Source: Hahella sp.
Lineage (GTDB): Bacteria > Pseudomonadota > Gammaproteobacteria > Pseudomonadales > Oleiphilaceae
Length of the DNA: 64,000 nt
Assembly: GCA_028280065.1 (NCBI GenBank)
Contig: JANQMN010000058.1
Coordinates: 1 to 64,000, forward strand
Direction: 5' to 3'
The position numbers and the translations under genes were made by a program. Below, piece by piece: positions 38,219 to 47,263 of the stretch (positions are counted from its first letter, which is position 1; each line of letters opens with the position of its first letter). The notes beneath the pieces were generated by a model that ran no database searches, was not told the origin of the DNA, and worked only from the letters and a program-made list of their open reading frames with translations.

Positions 38219-39784
38219 ATGCATGACTTTGACGCAATCGTGATTGGCGCGGGTAACGGCGGTTTGACCGCTGCAGTTGCCCTGCAGCGTGGCGGGGCTA
38301 AGACCCTGCTACTCGAAAGGCATAACATTCCCGGAGGGTGTGCTACTTCCTTTGTCCGGGGGGATTTTGAATTTGAAGTCGCGTTACATCAGCTAAGCGG
38401 TTTAGGTACGGAAGCAAAGCCCTTCATTATGCGGAAAGTCTTCCAGGATCTGGGAGTGATGGACAAGGTCGAATTCGTCCAGGAAGCGGAACTTTATCGG
38501 ATGGTGGTGCTCGATGATTTTGATGTAACCCTCCCGGCAAGCTGGAATGGGATTAAGAAAACTCTGGCTGAGATTGCACCTGACGAATCGGAAGCTATTG
38601 AGAGGTTTATGACCCTATGCGAAAAAATCTCCATCGAAAGCTTTGTCGGGGTGCCCGAGGCGCGAAAAAATGGCAATGAAATAATGTTGAAAAATGGTTG
38701 CCCGCATTTTATCCAATATGGTCTGAAAGATGCCAAATCGGTGCTGGATGAATACTTTGAGAGTGAACAACTCAAAACGGTTTTGGCAGCTTATTGGTGC
38801 TATTTAGGATTGCCGCCATCGCAATTCGCGTTTTCGGATTTGGCTATCATGCTTTACTGTTACGCAGCCTTTAAACCCTGGCATATCAAGGGCGGTTCCC
38901 AAGCGCTTTCCAATGCACTATTGGAGTCGTTCCTCGAAGCAGGAGGGGAGGTGCGCTTTAACTGTGCCGTCGAGAAAATCATTACTGAACCCGCCGGGGA
39001 AAAGCGCCGGATCGCTGGTGTTCGCACAGAATACGGCGAGGAATACAGTTGCGTTTCTGTGGTGTCAAATGCCAGCTCGATCATAACTTACTGCGACTTG
39101 CTGGATTCACCTACCTTACCAAAAGAAGTTGCAGAAGACTTTAAATCCAGAGAAGTTGGCACCTCGGCATTTTGTATCTATCTCGGACTGGATTGCACAC
39201 CGGCGGAATTGGGAATCAGGAACGCATCGACATTTATTTCCACCACCCAGGATGAAGAATTGATGCATGCAACCATGGGCACCATGAATCCTCCGGTGGC
39301 GACAATGCTGACCTGTTATAACGTCGACGATCCTGATTTTGCACCGCCGGGTAAAACCCAGGTTTCCTTGCTTTGCCTGCAGTATGGAAAAGTCTGGGAA
39401 GGAGTCAATCCCAAGGACTACACGCAAAGGAAATACGAGTTCGCCGGACACCTGTTTGATCAAGCCGAGCGGGTATTCCCCGGCTTAAGGGATCATATCG
39501 AAGAAGTCGAAGTGGCAACACCACTTACCATGATGCGCTATCTGAACACTCCCGAAGGTGCAATTTATGGGTTTCAGCAAAATCCGGAAGACTCCAAACT
39601 GTATCGCGACCGATATGACAGCGTCTCCGGGTTGCATCTAGCCGGAAGCTGGAACGGAATGGGCGGCTTTCAACCTACCTATATGCTCGGCGCGTCTACT
39701 GCCAGACGTGCGCTTAAAGAAATCTCAACCGCGAAGCAATTGATGCAAGCACAATCAACCAAATTGGAGGCCGCCCATGTCTAA
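38219..39784 (+). CDS. FAD-dependent phytoene-desaturase-like oxidoreductase
   Basis: This 521-residue protein has the dinucleotide-binding AIVIGAGNGGLTAAVALQRGG at the N-terminus and, near the C-terminus, GLHLAGSWNGMGGFQPTYMLGAS. It belongs to the COG1233 group that includes carotenoid desaturases and retinol saturases. Substrate unknown. Its stop overlaps the start of the reductase gene by 8 bp, so the two should work together as flavoenzyme and electron donor. Confidence 0.88.
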   Translation: MHDFDAIVIGAGNGGLTAAVALQRGGAKTLLLERHNIPGGCATSFVRGDFEFEVALHQLSGLGTEAKPFIMRKVFQDLGVMDKVEFVQEAELYRMVVLDDFDVTLPASWNGIKKTLAEIAPDESEAIERFMTLCEKISIESFVGVPEARKNGNEIMLKNGCPHFIQYGLKDAKSVLDEYFESEQLKTVLAAYWCYLGLPPSQFAFSDLAIMLYCYAAFKPWHIKGGSQALSNALLESFLEAGGEVRFNCAVEKIITEPAGEKRRIAGVRTEYGEEYSCVSVVSNASSIITYCDLLDSPTLPKEVAEDFKSREVGTSAFCIYLGLDCTPAELGIRNASTFISTTQDEELMHATMGTMNPPVATMLTCYNVDDPDFAPPGKTQVSLLCLQYGKVWEGVNPKDYTQRKYEFAGHLFDQAERVFPGLRDHIEEVEVATPLTMMRYLNTPEGAIYGFQQNPEDSKLYRDRYDSVSGLHLAGSWNGMGGFQPTYMLGASTARRALKEISTAKQLMQAQSTKLEAAHV

Positions 39785-40961
39785 TTCGTTTACCCAACCT
39801 GCAGGTAAAAAGAATATCCTGAAATTGGTTGCTGGCTATGAGGAGGGTGTGGCCCGGAAAAATGGACGGCATGCCACGGGGACGGATAAGTCAGAATACA
39901 AAGGCAAGGTATCCGCGGAAATTGCCAAGCTGCACCCCAAGCGACTCCACTTAAAATTGATTCAGATCTTTGAAGACACTGCCTCGACGAAGACCTTTCG
40001 GTTTGTTGGTCAAAAAGGAAATTTGCCGCCGTTTCAAGCGGGCCAGTACATCAACCTGTTTGTGAACATTAATGGTGTGGAAACGGCCCGGCCTTATGCA
40101 ATTTCATCTTGTCCGACCCAACGGGATTATTACGATCTGACAGTGAAGATCGTTAAGAATGGCTTTGTCTCGGGATATATGCTTCGAGAGTTTCAGGTCG
40201 GAATGGACTTCACGGCTACCAGTCCGATGGGGACTTTCTGCCACAATCCGTTGTTTCATGGCAATGATTTAGTTTTTCTCGCAGGCGGTTCCGGAGGAGC
40301 CCCGGCAAGAAGCATGATCCTGAGCGCACTAAATCAGCACCCCTCCATCCACTACCATCTTATCTATGGAAATAGTTACGAAGACGATGTGATCTTTCAA
40401 CGGGAATTCCGGGAACTTGCTAATAAGTTCGATCAGTTTACATTAACCGAGGTAATCTCCCGCCCGACAGAAAACTATCAAGGACTCGCTGGCCATCTGA
40501 GTAAGGATCTCATCCAGCAACAGATTGGAGATATCAGGGGTAAAACATTTTATGTTTGCGGACCAACACCCTTCAACGAGTTCTGCCGCGCGCAGTTAAA
40601 AGCGCTCGGTGTTGAAGACAAGCGGATTCGCATCGAATGTAATGGTCCTCCGAAAAATGTTTCCGAACTGGAAGATTGGCCGAATAAACTGGAAGTAGCA
40701 CAAGAAGTCACGGTTACCGTGCGTGGCAAAAAACAATTCAAAGCGAAAGTAGGCGAGCCCCTATTAAATAGTATGGAGCGTAATGGATTAACAATGGAGA
40801 ACGCCTGCCGTTCCGGTGAATGCAGTCTGTGCCGCTGTAAAGTGGTGGAAGGAGCCGTGTTTAATCCACCCGAGGCAAAACTCCGCAAATCGGACAAGGA
40901 GTTTGGCTGGGTGCATGCTTGTGTTGCTTTTCCAACCGAAGACATTGAAATAATGTATTGA
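39777..40961 (+). CDS. Ferredoxin reductase with C-terminal [2Fe-2S] domain
   Basis: This 394-residue protein has an N-terminal extension (1-55), an FNR-type FAD domain (RPYAISSCPT, about 105-114), an NAD(P) domain (VFLAGGSGGAPARSM; YVCGPTPFNEFC) and a plant-type ferredoxin domain with ENACRSGECSLCRC and a final Cys near VHACVAF. It would pass electrons from NAD(P)H to a partner, most likely the overlapping upstream flavoprotein. Confidence 0.92.
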   Translation: MSNSFTQPAGKKNILKLVAGYEEGVARKNGRHATGTDKSEYKGKVSAEIAKLHPKRLHLKLIQIFEDTASTKTFRFVGQKGNLPPFQAGQYINLFVNINGVETARPYAISSCPTQRDYYDLTVKIVKNGFVSGYMLREFQVGMDFTATSPMGTFCHNPLFHGNDLVFLAGGSGGAPARSMILSALNQHPSIHYHLIYGNSYEDDVIFQREFRELANKFDQFTLTEVISRPTENYQGLAGHLSKDLIQQQIGDIRGKTFYVCGPTPFNEFCRAQLKALGVEDKRIRIECNGPPKNVSELEDWPNKLEVAQEVTVTVRGKKQFKAKVGEPLLNSMERNGLTMENACRSGECSLCRCKVVEGAVFNPPEAKLRKSDKEFGWVHACVAFPTEDIEIMY

Positions 40962-40971
40962 GTTATATGAC

Positions 40972-41568
40972 TTAGTGAGGCATCTGCATTGAAGCGTTGG
41001 CTAGGAATGACTTTATTGTCATTCCTTTGGGTACGGCCAGGTGGCCATCAATGATTAGCGCAGCCATGCCGTGTACGAGTGACCAAGCGCCCTGGGCTCG
41101 TATTCTGCGCATGGAGTTGTCGTCGATAAACTTGCCGAACTCCGCTTCAAGCATGTCAAAGGGGCGTTTGCTGGACTCCTTTACTTCATTCGACAAGTGT
41201 GCCGCTTTTTCTGCTTTTTCCGGGCCGGTAAACTGCGTTTGTGAGAGCATCAGCCGGTATAAGGGGGCATTCGCCAGGGCAAATTCTATATAGGCTGTTC
41301 CGTAGGCGAGTATGCGTTGTGGTGGGGAAAGGTCTTCGCCAACTTCTTTCATCCGGTCTGCCATTGCATTGTATCCCGCAGCCGCAATCGATTGGAAAAG
41401 CTCGCTTTTGTTTTTGAAGTGGGCATAGGGCGCCATGTGGCTTACGCCCACTTCCGCCGCAATCGTTCTTAACGATAAGGCTTCAATGCCTTTTTCTTTC
41501 AATATCTTCTCTGCGGCAGCGATTAGGGCAGCCTTGAGGTCACCATGATGGTAGTTGGATTGAGTCAA
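40972..41568 (-). CDS. TetR-family transcriptional regulator
   Basis: This protein has a TetR HTH (LSLRTIAAEVGVSHMAPYAHFKNKSELF) and a WHG-type C-terminal domain (RAQGAWSLVHGMAALII). I start it at TTG 41568, just before the family-typical TQSNYHHGDLKAAL. An ATG at 41631 is the alternative, but it would put a palindromic site inside the gene and has a poorly spaced AGGA. It converges on the flavoprotein-reductase pair and probably represses it. Confidence 0.85.
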   Translation of the reverse strand: MTQSNYHHGDLKAALIAAAEKILKEKGIEALSLRTIAAEVGVSHMAPYAHFKNKSELFQSIAAAGYNAMADRMKEVGEDLSPPQRILAYGTAYIEFALANAPLYRLMLSQTQFTGPEKAEKAAHLSNEVKESSKRPFDMLEAEFGKFIDDNSMRRIRAQGAWSLVHGMAALIIDGHLAVPKGMTIKSFLANASMQMPH

Positions 41569-41604
41569 ACTTTTCTCTAAGTAAGTTGGAAGATTTAAAA
41601 GGCG

Positions 41605-41620
41605 TATTTTAAGTAAAATA
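41605..41620. promoter_or_regulatory. Palindrome upstream of TetR gene
   Basis: TATTTTAAGTAAAATA has two perfect 7-bp arms. It is related in style to, but not the same as, the TTTACNNTGTAAA sites before the flavoprotein gene. It is a possible autoregulatory site. Confidence 0.45.
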
Positions 41621-41773
41621 TACACCGCCATGCGACCGTAAAAATCTTTCCTACAGGCAATCGGAACAGAAGCTCGTTTGCGATTCTATGCGTTTTTTCG
41701 CGTTGTGAAAATTCACAGATGCAGATGATTGTCTTAAGCTTTAACGAAGAAACAAGCCTTATGGCTGCCTGAT

Positions 41774-42577
41774 ATGAAAATTATCAAATCTTGCCTGACC
41801 GCGTTTGCATTATTCCTTTTTGGCCTTGCTGTATCGACACACATCCATGCCAACTTGTGCGAAAGAGGCGTCACCCTTGGCTGGGAGGAATGGAAACCCT
41901 ACCAGTATCAGAATGCCGACGGGTCCTTGGCCGGGCTGGATATCGAGTTGGTGCGAGCTGTCTTTTCCCATATGAAGTGCCATTTGGTGTTTGAAGAAAT
42001 TCCCTGGAAACGGCATTTAAACCTGCTGGAAAAAGGCTTTGTAGGATTGGCTGCCGGCGCTTCATTTATCGAAGAACGCGCCAAGTATGCCTGGTTTTCC
42101 GAACCTGTTCGAAATGAAACAGTGCATTTGTTAGTTCGCCAGACAAATGCGGATAAGTTCGAGATAACGAATCTTGCCGATTTGGAGGCGTTAAAGTTTC
42201 GGCTGGGAGTTACTATCGGTTATTACTATGGCGAGGATTTTAAAAAGGTAATGACAAGGCCGGTTTTTAGTAAGAACGTTATTGAAGTCACCAGCAGTAA
42301 ACAGCTTTATAAGATGCTATTGAAGGATCGGGTTGACGGGATTCTGGCTGATCCGGTAAGTGCCTATGCCGAGCTTCGAAAAACCAATCAAACGGGCGAA
42401 GTAAGAAATATTCTGACCGTTTTCGAAAACCCGGTTTATGTGATGTTCAGTAAAAAATCCATACGTCCGGAATTTGTCGAACTATTTAATCGAAGCCTCC
42501 ATCATCTAAAATCGTCAGGGGAGTTTGATCGGATACTGGACCGCTATTTACGGCCTTCTGACCAAGTAACCCGGTAA
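41774..42577 (+). CDS. Periplasmic solute-binding protein, family 3
   Basis: This 267-residue protein has a signal peptide (MKIIKSCLTAFALFLFGLAVS) and a family-3 binding fold: WEEWKPYQYQNADGSLAGLDIELVRA and LGVTIGYYYGEDF, ending ILDRYLRP. Such proteins bind amino acids or similar small molecules. No permease or ATPase gene is adjacent, so it may act with a distant transporter or as a sensor. Confidence 0.88.
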   Translation: MKIIKSCLTAFALFLFGLAVSTHIHANLCERGVTLGWEEWKPYQYQNADGSLAGLDIELVRAVFSHMKCHLVFEEIPWKRHLNLLEKGFVGLAAGASFIEERAKYAWFSEPVRNETVHLLVRQTNADKFEITNLADLEALKFRLGVTIGYYYGEDFKKVMTRPVFSKNVIEVTSSKQLYKMLLKDRVDGILADPVSAYAELRKTNQTGEVRNILTVFENPVYVMFSKKSIRPEFVELFNRSLHHLKSSGEFDRILDRYLRPSDQVTR

Positions 42578-42774
42578 AATCAAAGACACGGGAACTGAGA
42601 GTCCCAACCCTCTTACTGTGGCGCGTTAAGGGCCGACCCTACCACCTGCATTTATCAGATTTCCTCGAATACGTAAGGCAGAACCAGCTCCTTACCTGTT
42701 CGCATTTTTACAATTTCTGAAGCTACTAAGGCCGTATTCTTTCTTCATCTTGTGAACAACCAGGGGAAAAGCAG

Positions 42775-43527
42775 ATGAAACAAAGAATGACTTTCTCTAC
42801 CGGTCTAATCGGTTTGATCGGTCTGACGCTTAGTGGGCTGTCAGTCGCGGAATCCAACATTCAGGCAGGATTGGTGGCCGCTGTAAATAATAGTTTCTAC
42901 AAAGGCGTGGAGAATGAACAAAATGTACTGCCTTTGTTAATAGCCGAATATGACCGTTTTTATCTGAAGGGGACTGAAGTTGGATATAAATTTTTTCAGC
43001 AGGATAAGGTGCAGAGTTTAGCGCTTGAGTTGCGCCGCACTTTTGACGGCTACACCAATGACGACAGCGATGAACTGGGAGGCATGGCTGACCGTGATGC
43101 GGCTTGGGAGGCCGGATTTGTCTATGAAGCAAGTGTCTTGGGTGGCCAAGCGAGAGCCAAGTTAATGCAGGATGTATCGAGTAGTCACGACGGCTTTTCA
43201 GGCCGACTCGATTATGAGCGTGCTGTCTGGGTAGCGGATTCCTATGCAGTCAGTTTGTACACAGGTTCAGAGTACTGGAGTAGTAAGAAAACTGATTATT
43301 ACTTCGGTGTGAATCCTGACGAGTCCACCGCTACGCGGGCGGAATATGTGGCGGGTGACAATTTTGAGATTTTTGTAGGAGCGAATGCCCATAAGCGTGT
43401 CGATGAAAGTATCAGTTTATCCTTCAGCGCCGAGTATCTTTGGGCCTCAGATGCGATTAACGACAGTCCGGTGACGGCCAGGCGAGGTCAATGGTCAGCC
43501 CATGCTGCTGTTTTTTACCAATTTTGA
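42775..43527 (+). CDS. MipA/OmpV-family outer membrane protein
   Basis: This 250-residue protein has a signal peptide cleaved after LSVA and a beta-barrel pattern ending in a C-terminal Phe (AAVFYQF). FYKGVENEQNVLPLLIAEYDRFYLKGTEVGY is typical of MipA/OmpV. Members are porin-like or scaffold proteins. CAGGGGAAAAG precedes the ATG. Confidence 0.85.
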   Translation: MKQRMTFSTGLIGLIGLTLSGLSVAESNIQAGLVAAVNNSFYKGVENEQNVLPLLIAEYDRFYLKGTEVGYKFFQQDKVQSLALELRRTFDGYTNDDSDELGGMADRDAAWEAGFVYEASVLGGQARAKLMQDVSSSHDGFSGRLDYERAVWVADSYAVSLYTGSEYWSSKKTDYYFGVNPDESTATRAEYVAGDNFEIFVGANAHKRVDESISLSFSAEYLWASDAINDSPVTARRGQWSAHAAVFYQF

Positions 43528-43591
43528 GATTAGAAACCACCAGTCGAAGTGCGAAACGAGATTACTTTGTCGAATTTAGAGAGTGCAGAAG

Positions 43592-44446
43592 ATGAATAGC
43601 GAGTTTAACTATCAAGGGAAACGCTATTTCCTGGCGGTATTTTGCGGCACATTTATATGTTGGAGCATCGGGGGTGTCCTTAGCTTTAATCATCAGTGGG
43701 AAGATTACTATATTTTGCCCATGTTGCTGGGGCTAATGATGCCGGCCATTCTTGCCTCGGGATTTATCTGGCGACAGCCGGGCTCCGGAATGAAGCAGGA
43801 CTTTGTTAACCGGCTAGTGAGTTTACGTCGAATTCAACCCAAAGCCTTTTTTCTCACCTTGGCGACAATGCCTTTGTCCGTAATCACGGCAATTTTCCTA
43901 TCACTGATGTTTGGTGGATCAGCAGAGCAGTTTCATTTTTCCGAGCATTTTTCCTTCAGCACCGGTTTTGTGCCGGTATTGGGGCTACTGTTTCTCGCAG
44001 CGGTTTTTGAAGAACTGGGCTGGCGGGGATATGGCTTTGAGAGTCTTGAGAAGGGACGGAGTTTTCTAAAGGCATCTATCGTTTTCGGAGTGATCTGGTC
44101 TTTGTGGCATTTGCCGCTTCTTTGGGTAAATCACTCCTATCAGTACGAAATTTATCGGCAAAGCGCTTGGTATGCAGTTAATTTCTATATCAGTACAGCG
44201 GTATTGGGCGTGATTGTCAGTTGGGTTTGTCACATCAACCAGCGGAGTATTCTTGCGGCGATACTATTTCACTTAGTCGTTAATCTTTCCCAAGAAATGC
44301 TGAGCATGACTCAACAAACAAAATGCATCCAAACTATCGTCCTAGTCGGGTTTACCTTGGTGATTGTTGGTCATCAGTGGCCGGTATTTGCAAATCTTAA
44401 TACCCAGGTAAATAGCAAACGGTTAAATCGTAGAGTTTTAACATAA
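43592..44446 (+). CDS. CPBP-family intramembrane metalloprotease
   Basis: This 284-residue membrane protein has about eight hydrophobic segments. The CPBP (CaaX-like, Abi) active-site motifs are EELGWRG (about 145), SLWHLPLLW (about 173) and HLVVN (about 230). Members process prenylated proteins or small peptides, or confer immunity to peptides. The ATG at 43592 is chosen; an in-frame GTG lies at 43583. A 28-residue membrane peptide gene follows 89 bp downstream. Confidence 0.88.
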   Translation: MNSEFNYQGKRYFLAVFCGTFICWSIGGVLSFNHQWEDYYILPMLLGLMMPAILASGFIWRQPGSGMKQDFVNRLVSLRRIQPKAFFLTLATMPLSVITAIFLSLMFGGSAEQFHFSEHFSFSTGFVPVLGLLFLAAVFEELGWRGYGFESLEKGRSFLKASIVFGVIWSLWHLPLLWVNHSYQYEIYRQSAWYAVNFYISTAVLGVIVSWVCHINQRSILAAILFHLVVNLSQEMLSMTQQTKCIQTIVLVGFTLVIVGHQWPVFANLNTQVNSKRLNRRVLT

Positions 44447-44535
44447 GCCGAAAGTTTGATTTGCCGGTCATAGTAACTTCCGAGCTACAAGCAACGAAGT
44501 GATCCTCAACAGCCGGTCAGATGTTAGGGGGGCGA

Positions 44536-44622
44536 ATGGATGGTTTTTGGCTCTTAATAGTAAGCATATTAGGGTTCCTCCTTTTTACTCTCTTTTGCTG
44601 GTGCCTATTCTTGGTCATTTAA
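44536..44622 (+). CDS. 28-residue membrane microprotein A
   Basis: The frame encodes MDGFWLLIVSILGFLLFTLF followed by CWCLFLVI: one membrane span, no charge after Asp2, and a Cys-Trp pair. TAGGGGGG lies 4 nt before the ATG. A paralogue of identical length is encoded at 48552-48638; about 15 of 28 positions match, including MD-x-FWLLI and L-x-CW. The shared length, start, spacing of Trp and Cys, and good ribosome-binding sites argue that it is a real gene. The function is unknown. Confidence 0.65.
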   Translation: MDGFWLLIVSILGFLLFTLFCWCLFLVI

Positions 44623-44668
44623 TAAGAAATCTGTGACAACTCCGGCTAAATGGGATTAGTATGCTTAT

Positions 44669-45703
44669 TTACCAGTACCATAAATATTGGCTCTGAAGAT
44701 CAAAGTTAGTTTTCAGGTACTGCCCTGGCGTCATTCCAGTATAAAGTTTGAAATCTTTAATAAAGTGCGCTTGATCGAAGTAGCCACTGCGGTATGCAAG
44801 CTCGGTGAGGCTGATCGGCTGGCGTGTTGACATCGTCTGCCATAGTTCCCGGTGGGCGCGATGAAACCTGAGATTACTTTGAATCTGTTTGAAGGACATT
44901 CCATACACTTCAGAGTAGCGTTTTTGCAGCCACCGTCCGCTTTTGTTGAAGCTTTTTGCCTGTTGAGTCAGGCTCTCATGCATTTTTGGAAGAGGGGGCG
45001 TGAATCCTTTGGTTTTTGTCCAGTATAAGTTGCGCTTGTCTGCAAGTTGGAAATCCACGACCTCTAATTGGCGATGTTTGATCTGATTGCGCAGGTGCGC
45101 TAGAAAATAGCTTTCCACGATCTGTATCAGGCGCTTTCCGCTATTAGCTGCTTCCATCTCCTCCAACATTAGGCTTGTTGTCGCTTGGCCAAGCAAGTCC
45201 GCGAGTTGAAGGTCTTCGCCATCTAGCTCCTTTGCGGAGTAGTTGAATAGCTCGTAGATGGCCATCGGGAAAAGGTCGACCTTTAGGTTTTTTATAGGTC
45301 TGCTCGGTTTCTCGCTTGCAATCTGATAGATGTCGAACCAGTCTCCTAAACCTTGTTTGATGTAGGTGCGTTTTTCGATCACAACGTTTTGGTTTTCTTG
45401 ACTTGCAGTCGGCCCATTCCACGAGGCTTTTTTAATTCTCTTGCCAAAGCCGTGATCCTGTCCCCGAATTTCACTCAAGCCTCCGTGGAATTCAAAATAG
45501 ATCTGCGTCATCACAGTGGGGTAGGCTCGGGTAATCAGCTTGGCGTTTTGCTCTTTCAGACAACCAATTGAATAGGTATAACCTGAAATGTAGCGCTTCA
45601 GAAGTGGGTGTTGGGGTTTTGTCGTACCAAAATCAGCCCACGACCGATGTTCATTTTGCTCAGCCAACATTTCTAGAGGATCGTTCTTTCTGAGAGCAGG
45701 CAT
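44669..45703 (-). CDS. AraC-family transcriptional regulator
   Basis: This 344-residue protein has an N-terminal ligand domain and a C-terminal AraC double HTH (about 245-335) with SLTELAYRSGYFDQAHFIKDFKLYTG and the MTPGQYL ending. It is on the opposite strand to the neighbouring protease and hydrolase genes and divergent from the membrane AraC gene. It could control one or both sides. Confidence 0.9.
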   Translation of the reverse strand: MPALRKNDPLEMLAEQNEHRSWADFGTTKPQHPLLKRYISGYTYSIGCLKEQNAKLITRAYPTVMTQIYFEFHGGLSEIRGQDHGFGKRIKKASWNGPTASQENQNVVIEKRTYIKQGLGDWFDIYQIASEKPSRPIKNLKVDLFPMAIYELFNYSAKELDGEDLQLADLLGQATTSLMLEEMEAANSGKRLIQIVESYFLAHLRNQIKHRQLEVVDFQLADKRNLYWTKTKGFTPPLPKMHESLTQQAKSFNKSGRWLQKRYSEVYGMSFKQIQSNLRFHRAHRELWQTMSTRQPISLTELAYRSGYFDQAHFIKDFKLYTGMTPGQYLKTNFDLQSQYLWYW

Positions 45704-45865
45704 GATTCAATTCGCTACTCGTTTGCTTGCCGGTGTCTGCTGTATACACATTGACAACAGTAGAAGAAAGAACCGGAAAAAGACACGCCCGGCATGAAGT
45801 TTTTAGCCGCTACCCATTTGACATTTGCCCTTTCTCAGTAAGAATTACTCGCCAAACCACAGATA

Positions 45866-47185
45866 TTGAACTACATAACCCCGTTTCACTTCATGGGACA
45901 TTCTATCGATCTTTTTGCCGCCATCCTGCTGCTCGGCGCTGCCCAGGGTTTCTTTTTAGCGTTGGCAATACTGAACTCGAAGTCGGGAAGTGTCATTGCC
46001 CATCGTTGGCTGGCATTTGTGACAACCGTATTTTCTGTAGAACTAGGCTATGAGTTTCTTGAGCTATCCGGCTATCTTGTCAAGATTCCCGACCTGCAGT
46101 ATTTCTATCAGAGCATTGATCTGCTATATGGCCCATTAATTTACTTGTATGTGGTCAATCTGACTTCTCCCCAAAACAAATCTGTCGAGCACGCCTGGCG
46201 CCATTTTCTGCCATTTTTAATCAGCCTACTGATGTTAGCTCCCTATTGGATGCTGGATGCTGATCAGAAATTAGCACTTTTAGAGGGAGAAATTACTGAT
46301 CAAGACGCCTGGTTGGTGGTTATCCACATCATCCAGATACTTATCGTCATGATCTCTGTTCTGCAGATTTTTCTTTATCTTGGTACGGCTATTTATTGCC
46401 TGATAAGGCATAACAAAAGTATTAAAACGGAGTTTTCTGATATTGAACGAATTAGTTTACGTTGGCTCAGAAACCTGCTCTTGGGTTTGGGGGCACTCTA
46501 TCTCCTTTACCTTATTGAACTATTTGTAGGTCCCCTGCTGGGAGTGGGGGAGTTTTTGGGCGACTCGGTCGACATTCTTACCGTAATACTGATCTACTCC
46601 ATGGGCTATCTCGGTCTTCGGCAACCATTAATCTTTGCATCCCAAAGGGCATCTGATCAGGAAAGTAGTGGCAAGGGTCCTGTCTTTTCAAATTCTTCGA
46701 CGCCATCTGTCGAGAAAAGCCACCAGGCCGAACTGTCTTCGAATAGCCAGGATGAGAATGAACCCGGTGAGGAATCTGCTGAACCTTCAGAGCAAACGAA
46801 AAAATATAAAAAATCAGCTCTCGATAGCAAACTTGGACAAGCGCTGAAAACCGAGTTGGAAGCGCATATGAAAAACGCAAGTCCTTTTCTGGATAACAAG
46901 CTTACTTTGACCCGACTCGCTGACCAGATGGGGATTTCCTCCAATTACCTCTCTCAGGTGATTAATGAGCAGGCAGGCAAGAATTTTTTTGATTATGTAA
47001 ACGGTTACCGGGTGGAGGTTGCAAAGCAGCATTTGCTCGATCCTAATAAGCAAACTTTAGGCATTCTCGGGATTGCCCACGAATCTGGCTTCAATTCAAA
47101 AACTGCTTTTTACACGGCGTTTAAGAAACATACGGGCATGACTCCTAGTCAATACAAAAAAGAGGCGGTTTTAGCGCCAAATTAG
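45866..47185 (+). CDS. Membrane-bound AraC-family regulator
   Basis: This 439-residue protein has about seven N-terminal membrane segments (residues 10-255), an acidic linker (about 265-315) and a C-terminal AraC HTH (about 340-435; MGISSNYLSQVINEQAG; SGFNSKTAFYTAFKKHTGMTPSQYK). Such 7TM-AraC proteins sense an external or membrane signal and act directly on DNA. The serine hydrolase gene follows 78 bp later on the same strand. Confidence 0.92.
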   Translation: MNYITPFHFMGHSIDLFAAILLLGAAQGFFLALAILNSKSGSVIAHRWLAFVTTVFSVELGYEFLELSGYLVKIPDLQYFYQSIDLLYGPLIYLYVVNLTSPQNKSVEHAWRHFLPFLISLLMLAPYWMLDADQKLALLEGEITDQDAWLVVIHIIQILIVMISVLQIFLYLGTAIYCLIRHNKSIKTEFSDIERISLRWLRNLLLGLGALYLLYLIELFVGPLLGVGEFLGDSVDILTVILIYSMGYLGLRQPLIFASQRASDQESSGKGPVFSNSSTPSVEKSHQAELSSNSQDENEPGEESAEPSEQTKKYKKSALDSKLGQALKTELEAHMKNASPFLDNKLTLTRLADQMGISSNYLSQVINEQAGKNFFDYVNGYRVEVAKQHLLDPNKQTLGILGIAHESGFNSKTAFYTAFKKHTGMTPSQYKKEAVLAPN

Positions 47186-47263
47186 TTCTTTCTTACAGGC
47201 ACGGACGCCGGAATCCCTTTGCTACCGCATACTTCGGGCAAATCAACCAATGAGGTAGCAATC

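Noticed and set aside
38011..38328. 105-codon minus-strand frame before the flavoprotein gene
   Set aside because: Its first part is antisense to the flavoprotein gene and it crosses the operator region; the tail suggested no family with confidence.
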